From Clostridia bacterium (GTDB taxonomy: Bacteria > Bacillota > Clostridia > Oscillospirales > CAG-272), in assembly GCA_017619885.1 (NCBI GenBank), contig JAFZRM010000164.1, positions 1-36,833 of the forward strand: 36,833 nucleotides of DNA, read 5' to 3'. Position 1 is the stretch's first letter, and every line of letters starts with the position of its first letter. Positions 31,245 through 36,833 of this stretch are shown in pieces. The notes beneath the pieces were generated by a model. That model worked only from the letters and a program-made list of their open reading frames with translations, was not told the DNA's origin and did no database searches. Position numbers and translations under genes: made by a program.

Positions 31245-33083
31245 ATGAAAAAAAGAGTCGAAAAAGCGATAGTCATAATTTCGGTCATCGCCGTAATAGC
31301 GCTTTTCGCGTTTTTCCTTAAATCAATACTCGTACCGTTCGTCAAATTCGAGATAAACAACGACGTAGAAGGCGCAAGGGAGCTGCTGCGGTCGAAAGGC
31401 GTACTCGGCTTTTTAGCCGTCTCGCTCGTCGAGGCGCTGCAGATGGTCGTCGTGTTCATACCCGCCGAATTCATTCAGATCTCAAGCGGCTTAAGTTATC
31501 CTTTCCCGATAGCGCTGCTTCTGTGCGATCTCGGCGTATGCCTCGGCGCGACGATAATATTCATCCTCGTCCGCACGTTCAAATACAGCACACCGGCGTA
31601 CGAGAAGAACAAAGTCAAGATAGACAAGCTGTCGACCCGGAAGGGCTCCGATAAAAGCGTTATTTTGTTTTTATATTTCCTGTTTTTCATGCCGCTGATA
31701 CCGTTCGGCGCCATCTGCTATTACGGAAGCGGCACGAAGCTAAAATACGGAAAATATATCCTCACCGTCGCGACGGGCGTCATCCCGTCCATCATCACCT
31801 CGAACCTCATGGGTGCGGCAGGGAAGGCGTTTATTAAAAATTCCATACCGATACCGCTTCTGATACTGATAATCGTACTGCTCGCAGCGCTGTTGTTTTT
31901 CATCATTTATCTGTTCCTTGACAAGATATATTTCAAGGAAAACGAGGGGACGCCGGATTCCGTGTTATACACGGCTTTCTGTTCCGTCGTGCGTTTTCTG
32001 CGCCGCGGCAGGCAGAAGCTGAACGTCAACGCCGACCTTTTATCCGAAGCTGAGGCGCCGTATTTCATGCTTGCAAACCACGAATCGTTCTACGATTTTT
32101 ACTATATGATGGAGCTTGACCGCGATCTGCGCGCGACGCTCGTCGCAAACGAATACTATACAAAAAAGCCGGTCCTGCGGACCATCGCCAAAAAGATCGG
32201 CGTGATACCGAAAAAGCTATTCACGCGCGATATCCACACCATCGGCGGGATCATGTCCATGACAAAGAAAGGATATCCGGTCCTTGTATTCCCGGAAGGG
32301 CGCATGTCGCCCGACGGGCGGATAAATCCGATAGCGGAGAAGAGCGGCGGATTTTATAAGAAGCTGGGCATGGATCTCGTTTTCGTTAAGATCACCGGCG
32401 CTTATTTATCGAAGCCGAAATGGAGAAAACGTTTTTACCGTTCGGAGATAAACGTTTCCGTCGTCAAAGTCGTAAAGAAGGACGAGCTTCCGAATTACAC
32501 CGACGAAGAGTTGAACGAACTGATATACGATACGTTAAGTTACGATGAACCGTATGATGGCGGAAACGTTTATAAGCAGAAGGGAAAAGCGGAGGGATTG
32601 CAAAACATACTTTACCGCTGCCCGGATTGCGGAGAGTTGTATACGACCTACGGAAGAAAATGCGAGTTCGGCTGCACCGCCTGCGGCAAAGTGCGCACGT
32701 TCAACGACAGATACGTGTTTGACGACGGCTCGAAGATCTCAGATCTGTATTCAAGGATCGCCGCGATTGAGCGCGAGCAGGCGGATTCGACAGTGCTTAA
32801 CACCGCCGTCAAAGTGAAGATCTTCGGAAAAGACGGCAAAACGAGGAGGCAGACGGGCGTCTGCACGTTTGATAGAAACGAATTCAGGTACGAATCCGAG
32901 CAGGAAAGCTTCAGCATAAAAACGGAAAATATCCCCGCGCTCGCGTTTTCCTGCAACGAGGAATTCGAGCTTTATCATAACGAGGAGCTCCATTATTTCT
33001 ACCCGGTCGAAAACAGACGGCAGGCCGCCCGCTGGGGCTTGCTTGCCGACATTTACGCGGAGGCGCGCAATGAAAAAAGATAA
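31245..33083 (+). CDS. Fusion protein: DedA/VTT membrane domain + PlsC-type acyltransferase + zinc ribbon
   Basis: This 612-residue protein joins three parts. Residues 1-225 are a DedA/SNARE-associated (VTT) membrane domain with about five helices and the signature EALQMVVVFIPAEFIQISSGL and FFMPLIPFGAICYYGSGT; such proteins move lipids between leaflets. Residues 265-430 are a PlsC-like glycerophospholipid acyltransferase with NHESFYD (His279 to Asp284, the HX4D motif) and FPEGRMSPDG at 349-358. Residues 455-485 hold a zinc-ribbon-like CPDC (459, 462) and C473, C477, C480 cluster, followed by a strand-rich tail. The design suggests coupled lipid transport and acylation at the inner leaflet. 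The gene has CGGAG 8 nt before its ATG. Function is inferred; substrates are unknown. Confidence 0.85.
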   Translation: MKKRVEKAIVIISVIAVIALFAFFLKSILVPFVKFEINNDVEGARELLRSKGVLGFLAVSLVEALQMVVVFIPAEFIQISSGLSYPFPIALLLCDLGVCLGATIIFILVRTFKYSTPAYEKNKVKIDKLSTRKGSDKSVILFLYFLFFMPLIPFGAICYYGSGTKLKYGKYILTVATGVIPSIITSNLMGAAGKAFIKNSIPIPLLILIIVLLAALLFFIIYLFLDKIYFKENEGTPDSVLYTAFCSVVRFLRRGRQKLNVNADLLSEAEAPYFMLANHESFYDFYYMMELDRDLRATLVANEYYTKKPVLRTIAKKIGVIPKKLFTRDIHTIGGIMSMTKKGYPVLVFPEGRMSPDGRINPIAEKSGGFYKKLGMDLVFVKITGAYLSKPKWRKRFYRSEINVSVVKVVKKDELPNYTDEELNELIYDTLSYDEPYDGGNVYKQKGKAEGLQNILYRCPDCGELYTTYGRKCEFGCTACGKVRTFNDRYVFDDGSKISDLYSRIAAIEREQADSTVLNTAVKVKIFGKDGKTRRQTGVCTFDRNEFRYESEQESFSIKTENIPALAFSCNEEFELYHNEELHYFYPVENRRQAARWGLLADIYAEARNEKR

Positions 33084-34500
33084 CGGCAAAGCACTGATCA
33101 ACATTTCAAAAAAGACCTTTATTCAAGTTGCGGCGCTGCTTCTGGCGCTCGTCGCACTGTCTGTCGTTCTGACGTACGTGATACCCGGCGGACAGTTCGG
33201 CACGACGGAGAACGGGAAAGTCGACTATTCACAGTACATCCGGCGCGACGACATCAAGGGGATCAACGTGCTGAAAGGCGTTTTCTCGCCGGTCCTCGTG
33301 TTCTTCTCGTCAAACGGCCTGTCGCTTATAATGCTGTCGCTGTTTTTGCTGATCATCTCGTCGTCCTTCCAGGTGATGAACGACGTGGGCGGCATCGAGG
33401 CGCTGATCGGCACCGTATCCGACAAATTCAGGAACAGAAAAACTCTTCTTATAATCGTCGTATCGTTATTCTTCATGTGCTTCGGCGCGTTCCTCGGGCT
33501 GTTTGAGGAAATGCTTACGATGCTGCCGATAATGACTATGCTTTGCATAGCGATAGGCTACGACTCATTCACGGGATTTCTTATCTCGATCGTCGCCTGC
33601 GGGTTCGGATTTGCCAGCGCGATAACGAATCCGTTCACGGTACTGCTCGCGTCCGAGATAATAGAAGTCAACCCGATGCACCACGTTTACTACAGATTCA
33701 TCGTGTTTTTCGTGATGTACGCGCTTCTGATCGGTTTCATCCTCCTGTATACGCGCAAAATAACAAAAGACCCGTTAAAGAGCCTTACTTACGAGCACGA
33801 CGAGCGTATAAAAGCCGCCAAAAACGAAGCGGAAACCGGGCAGAGAAGTAATAACAAAAAGAGGGTCGCGATAGTATATTCCGTATTTTTGCTCGCGGCG
33901 CTTGCGCTGATCATTATCTGCTCGTCGCTGTCCGCGCTGCGCGACTACACGGTCCCGGTGCTAATCGCGTATTTTCTGATATTCGGCATTTCAGCCGGCA
34001 TAATTTGCGGAAACAATCCGAAATTCGTATTCAAAAGCTTCCTCAAAGGGCTTGTCGGGGCGATGCCGACGCTCGTATTCATAGCGCTTGCCGCCGCCGT
34101 CAAATACGTATTCGACGAAGGCGCGATAATGCCGACGATCGTTTGGCAGATAAACAATCTCACGGCAGGGAAGAATATATTCGTCGTGGCGCTCGTCATC
34201 TATCTTATAATCCTTCTGCTTGAATTCTTTATATCATCGTCCACGGCAAAGGCGATACTCGTCATGGGCATACTCGCGGCGGCGTCCGTCGGTCTGAGCA
34301 AATCGATGCTCGTGCTTATATACACGTTCGCGGACGGTTATACGAACGTGATCTTTCCGACGTCGCCGGTGCTTCTGATATCGCTTTCGATGATCGAGGT
34401 GGATTATTTCAAGTGGGTAAAAAAGAGTCTGCCGCTGTTTGCGGTAAACGTGATCGTCGTTCTGGCGCTGATCGCGCTCGGTATTATAATCGGATACTGA
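33070..34500 (+). CDS. YfcC/DcuC-family membrane transporter
   Basis: This is a polytopic transporter of 476 residues from the ATG at 33070, with about 12 hydrophobic helices. It belongs to the YfcC / C4-dicarboxylate anaerobic carrier group, whose members move amino acids, peptides or dicarboxylates; the substrate cannot be predicted. Typical segments are LTYVIPGGQF near the start, a conserved central AFLGLFEEMLTMLPIMTML, FASAITNPFTVLLASEI, and the mirror-image FFISSSTAKAILVMGIL and FPTSPVLLISLSMI in the second half. A frame open to 33043 is longer, but GGAGG about 6 nt before 33070 and the family start support the ATG used. It overlaps the end of the preceding gene by 14 bp and is the last gene of the long + strand run. 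Confidence 0.85.
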   Translation: MKKDNGKALINISKKTFIQVAALLLALVALSVVLTYVIPGGQFGTTENGKVDYSQYIRRDDIKGINVLKGVFSPVLVFFSSNGLSLIMLSLFLLIISSSFQVMNDVGGIEALIGTVSDKFRNRKTLLIIVVSLFFMCFGAFLGLFEEMLTMLPIMTMLCIAIGYDSFTGFLISIVACGFGFASAITNPFTVLLASEIIEVNPMHHVYYRFIVFFVMYALLIGFILLYTRKITKDPLKSLTYEHDERIKAAKNEAETGQRSNNKKRVAIVYSVFLLAALALIIICSSLSALRDYTVPVLIAYFLIFGISAGIICGNNPKFVFKSFLKGLVGAMPTLVFIALAAAVKYVFDEGAIMPTIVWQINNLTAGKNIFVVALVIYLIILLLEFFISSSTAKAILVMGILAAASVGLSKSMLVLIYTFADGYTNVIFPTSPVLLISLSMIEVDYFKWVKKSLPLFAVNVIVVLALIALGIIIGY

Positions 34501-34566
34501 AATCCGATCAATATCCGTTTTGATTTTTCAGGCGGATGCCCTGGCAGGGAATATTCTGCGTTTTTG

Positions 34567-34590
34567 TACAAAATACAAATTTTGTATAAT
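34567..34590 (+). promoter_or_regulatory. Promoter-like site over a palindrome after the transporter gene
   Basis: A perfect TATAAT lies at 34585-34590; TTTTGT 17 bp upstream (34562-34567) is a poor -35, and TTGTAC at 15 bp spacing is the alternative. The -10 overlaps the inverted repeat TACAAAAT (34567-34574) / ATTTTGTA (34579-34586). A transcript from here would begin near 34597 and meet the terminator at 34660-34686. The stretch 34501-34660 holds nothing else that I recognise. Confidence 0.35.
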
Positions 34591-34659
34591 AATATACCCC
34601 TTTTTTACCGAAAACACGCATTTTGCGCCTTTTGCGCCTAAGATCGCCATTATTACGTC

Positions 34660-34686
34660 ACGCGGCTTTTTTCAGCCGCGTTTTTT
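34660..34686 (+). terminator. Intrinsic terminator after the 15-gene run
   Basis: ACGCGGCT (34660-34667), loop TTTTTC, AGCCGCGT (34674-34681) and then a run of T to 34686. It lies 160 bp beyond the transporter stop and would end the long transcript, or a short RNA of about 90 nt starting near 34597. A GTTTTTTATTTTTC tract is repeated at 34680-34693 and 34701-34714. Confidence 0.85.
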
Positions 34687-34736
34687 ATTTTTCCTATACG
34701 GTTTTTTATTTTTCTTCCGCGATTCCGATCGACTGT

Positions 34737-35066
34737 CGGCTTGCAGGATTTCTTTTGACGTGCTCGCGTTTTTTTCGCAAGTTGTTTTTCTGTCAGCCTG
34801 TAGAATTTACTCAAACGTATCTTATATCGTTCCGCTTGTTTCTGCAGGCTGTTTTTTATTCTTACAGCCTGTAGAATTTGCTTCGACGTATCATACATCG
34901 TTTCCGATAATTCTGCAGGCTGTTTTTTCTGTTCCAACAGCCTGCAGAAATCCCTTTGACGTATCATCCTTCGTTTCTTTTAATTCTACCGGTTATTTTA
35001 TCTCCCGTCAGCCTGCAGGATTTCGCGCTGCGTATCTTTAATCGTTCCGCCGTCTCCCGCAGGCTG
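34737..35066 (+). repeat. Tandem array of five hairpin modules of unknown function
   Basis: Five copies start at 34737, 34794, 34865, 34938 and 35009. Each begins with a CAGCCTGCAGAA-type arm and ends with its complement TTCTGCAGGCTG. In copies 2-5 the internal positions are identical: ACGTATC at +21, TCGTT at +33 and the 3' arm at +46, so each module is exactly 58 nt; linkers are 13-15 nt. Copy 1 has the +21 core but a loop about 10 nt shorter. Copies 1, 2 and 3 run straight into five or six T residues, copy 4 into four; copy 5 does not. Copy 4 has a decayed 3' arm (TTCTACCGGTTA). Stem changes compensate between copies: copy 1 has T-A where others have C-G, and copy 5 has G-C where copies 2-4 have A-T. 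No protein reading frame is maintained, since spacings of 71, 73 and 71 shift frame. Confidence 0.88.
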
Positions 35067-35143
35067 ACGCGTTCACGTCTTAGTCGTGATACCGGAGTCC
35101 TGTCCGTACCGCGCCGGGATACTTATAGTTTGCTTATAAGCAA

Positions 35144-35172
35144 AAACCGCGCGGTTTGTCGCCGCACGGTTT
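35144..35172 (-). terminator. Terminator downstream of polC
   Basis: On the - strand AAACCGTGCGG (35172-35162), loop CGACAAA, CCGCGCGGTTT (35154-35144) and further T residues. It is an 11-bp stem with one G-U pair, about 90 bp past the polC stop. The + strand also has TTTTAT after the stem, so it may work in both directions and bound the hairpin array. Confidence 0.75.
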
Positions 35173-35211
35173 TATAAGCTGTCGTCATTTCGCACAATTC
35201 ACTATATGTTC

Positions 35212-35264
35212 ACAATATTCATATATTGTTAAATATTGGCGGAATTTTGCGCATTTTGTATAAT
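35212..35264. repeat. AT-rich palindrome and 12-bp repeat next to the polC stop
   Basis: ACAATAT (35212-35218) and ATATTGT (35223-35229) form a 7-bp inverted repeat with centre TCAT. ATTTTGTATAAT at 35253-35264 touches the polC stop codon and exactly repeats the 12-mer at 34579-34590 on the other side of the hairpin array. ATTTTGCGC is likewise present on both sides. The rest of 35173-35252 is AT-rich spacer with no recognised feature. Confidence 0.5.
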
Positions 35265-36833
35265 TAATTGTCGTCTTCATCGTCGTTGAAGCCCGAGATC
35301 ATGCTGAACATCGTTATCTGATTCGTCTCGTCAAGCCCCTTGAGCACGCCGTCGCTGCGCAAAAGCTCGATCACGCTGTTTGAGAGCTTCGCGTACTGTT
35401 TGAGGTCCTGTACCGAGTTGATCTGGTGCGTCCGGCAGGCGTTCGCGATGTTTTCGGCGGCGCTTTCGCCGAGTCCCGGCAGGCTTGCGTACGGTATCCT
35501 GATCTTGCCGGACTCCGGCAGAAACAACTTAGCGTCCGATTTGTTGAGCGCCACCGGCAGGAATTTTATACCGCGGCACATCGCCTCGAGTATCAGCTGA
35601 CACGCCGAATAGATCGCGTCGTCGCGCTGCGTCCGAGCGTTGTTATGGTTATATGCGATCATCCATTCTTTGACTGCGCTCTTCCCTTTCGCGACGAGCG
35701 ACGCGTCGAATCCATCCGGCGCCGCCGAGAAATAAGCGGCGTAGAATTCGAGAGGATTGTAGATCTTATGATAACCGAGCCTTATCGCCGAGATAACGTA
35801 CGCCGCTGCGTGCGCCTTCGGGAACATGTATTTTATTTTCAGACACGACTGTATATACCACTCCGGCACGCCGTGCTCGCGCATCGCCTGAAAATGCTCT
35901 TCGTTCAACACTTTCGGCGGTTTGTTGCCCTTACGCACGATCTCCATGATCTTGAACGCCATATCGGGTTCAAGCCCTTTGTGCATCAGATATACCATTA
36001 TACTGTCGCGTGTTCCGATGACGCCGGAAATGTCGCAGATGCCTTCCTTTATAAGCGACTGCGCGTTGCCGAGCCACACGCCCTGCCCGTGCGAAAGTCC
36101 CGAGATCTGAAGCATATCCGCGAAATTCTTCGGTTGAGCGTCCTCAAGCATCTGACGCACGAACTTCGTGCCGAGCTCTGGAAGACCGAACGTACCGCTC
36201 GACAGCGGCTTTTCGGAGCCGGTCTCGTCTATATCTTGCGGCATTATGCCGAGCGGTTCGGTCGACGTGAACAGCTTATATACCTGAGGATCTGTAAGCG
36301 GCGTATCGAGTATGTTCGTGCCGGTATACTTTTCGATCATCTTGTATTTCGTCGGAACATCGTGCCCGAGTATGTCGAGTTTCAGTATAGTGTCGTGCAG
36401 ATATTCAAACGCGAAGTGGGTCGTTATGATGTCGGATTTCGGGTCGTCCGCGGGATGCTGGATCGGCGTAAAATCGTATACTTCGTATTCTCTCGGTACG
36501 ACTATGATTCCGCCGGGATGCTGACCGGTCGTCCGTTTACAGCCCGCGATCATATTGACAAGATGCTGGATCTCCGCGCTGCGCAGATCGAGCCCCGTCT
36601 CCTCTATGAATTTGCAGACGTGGAACGTATACGCCGACTTCGGCTGTATGCCGCCTATCGTGCCCGCGCGGAAAACGTTTTCAGCGCCGAACAGGACTTC
36701 GGTGTATTTATGCGCGTCGCCCTGGACGTCGCCCGAGAAGTTCAGGTCGATATCCGGCGACTTGTTTCCTTTGAATCCTAAGAACGTCTCAAACGGTATA
36801 TCGTGACCGTCGCGCACCATAAGCGTGCCGCAC
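35264..36833 (-). CDS. polC: DNA polymerase III PolC-type alpha subunit, C-terminal part
   Basis: PolC is the essential replicative polymerase with built-in proofreading exonuclease, typical of low-GC Gram-positive bacteria. The window holds the last 522 codons; the gene continues upstream past 36833. Visible: LMVRDGHDIPFETFLGFKGNKSPDIDLNFSG with the polymerase aspartates (PDIDLNFSG), then GTIGGIQPKSAY, CKRTTGQHPGGIIVVP, HDTILKLDILGHDVPTKYKMIE, SGLSHGQGVWLGNAQ, YMFPKAHAAAYV and a helix-hairpin-helix end (LPGLGESAAENIANAC). All are classical PolC segments. The tail ends in acidic residues (GFNDDEDDN). Stop codon is TAA at 35266-35264, followed on the - strand by spacer and a terminator near 35150. 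Confidence 0.97.
   Translation of the reverse strand, partial: CGTLMVRDGHDIPFETFLGFKGNKSPDIDLNFSGDVQGDAHKYTEVLFGAENVFRAGTIGGIQPKSAYTFHVCKFIEETGLDLRSAEIQHLVNMIAGCKRTTGQHPGGIIVVPREYEVYDFTPIQHPADDPKSDIITTHFAFEYLHDTILKLDILGHDVPTKYKMIEKYTGTNILDTPLTDPQVYKLFTSTEPLGIMPQDIDETGSEKPLSSGTFGLPELGTKFVRQMLEDAQPKNFADMLQISGLSHGQGVWLGNAQSLIKEGICDISGVIGTRDSIMVYLMHKGLEPDMAFKIMEIVRKGNKPPKVLNEEHFQAMREHGVPEWYIQSCLKIKYMFPKAHAAAYVISAIRLGYHKIYNPLEFYAAYFSAAPDGFDASLVAKGKSAVKEWMIAYNHNNARTQRDDAIYSACQLILEAMCRGIKFLPVALNKSDAKLFLPESGKIRIPYASLPGLGESAAENIANACRTHQINSVQDLKQYAKLSNSVIELLRSDGVLKGLDETNQITMFSMISGFNDDEDDN

Noticed and set aside
34520..35041. Open frame of 173 codons on the + strand through the hairpin array, with repeated peptide-like phrases
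   Set aside because: The repeats are spaced 71, 73 and 71 nt, so each copy is read in a different frame. The product is phenylalanine-rich low-complexity sequence, and the frame crosses a terminator. It is a by-product of the repeat.
34737..35066. Possible CRISPR array
   Set aside because: The recurring segments include the inner core as well as the ends, the stretches between are not unique spacers of constant length, and no cas gene is present.
35426..36781. Long + strand frame (451 codons) opposite polC
   Set aside because: It is fully antisense to conserved polC sequence, with an arginine/valine-rich composition and no recognisable domain.

Overview
The window looks like chromosome from a spore-forming, anaerobic member of the Clostridia (Bacillota). 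The evidence is a PolC-type replicative polymerase, the sporulation genes yabP, yabQ and a SpoVB-like flippase in the Bacillus-like order spoVB-mazG-rqcP-yabP-yabQ-divIC, a ferredoxin-dependent 2-oxoacid oxidoreductase, an oxygen-independent HemZ, and strong AGGAGG-type ribosome binding sites. No rRNA, tRNA, transposase, phage gene or CRISPR array was recognised. Nearly all the DNA is tightly packed housekeeping sequence; the unusual material lies in the intergenic regions.

Layout: 1-4.9 kb (+) holds the end of an acyl-CoA synthetase, then a sugar-phosphate unit: a SorE-like dehydrogenase, a class II aldolase fused to a SorD/GutD-like dehydrogenase, and a PHP phosphoesterase. 4.9-6.5 kb (+) holds prfB, without the usual frameshift site, and a small acidic membrane protein, closed by a bidirectional terminator. 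6.5-8.3 kb (-) is an AT-richer patch with two unknown membrane proteins. 8.4-12.4 kb (-) carries an SPFH protein with its NfeD partner and the helicase pcrA. 12.4-12.86 kb is non-coding and filled with palindromic repeats. 12.86-17.4 kb (-) looks like a single seven-gene operon: P-loop ATPase, four subunits of a Vor-type 2-oxoacid:ferredoxin oxidoreductase, ispD and ispF.

17.6-34.5 kb (+) is a co-directional run of 15 genes from one strong promoter, with no gap over about 50 bp: cdaA, cdaR, an FAD-dependent protein, recJ, rel, dtd, hemZ, spoVB, mazG, rqcP, yabP, yabQ, divIC, a DedA-PlsC-zinc-ribbon fusion and a YfcC-type transporter. It joins c-di-AMP synthesis, the stringent response, ribosome rescue, division, sporulation and lipid genes. 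34.5-35.26 kb is non-coding: a promoter-like site, a terminator and a tandem array of five hairpin modules. 35.26 kb to the end (-) is the C-terminal part of polC.

The best candidates for something undescribed are the two structured repeat regions. The array at 34737-35066 has four modules with identical internal geometry, 58 nt each, plus a shortened fifth. The stems carry compensating base changes and most end in U-runs, which points to selected RNA structure. The region at 12648-12835 alternates a fixed 9-mer (AATTTAGCT or its reverse complement) with mostly palindromic inserts of different sequence. Several leader hairpins, most clearly the one that buries the spoVB ribosome binding site, suggest local RNA-level control.
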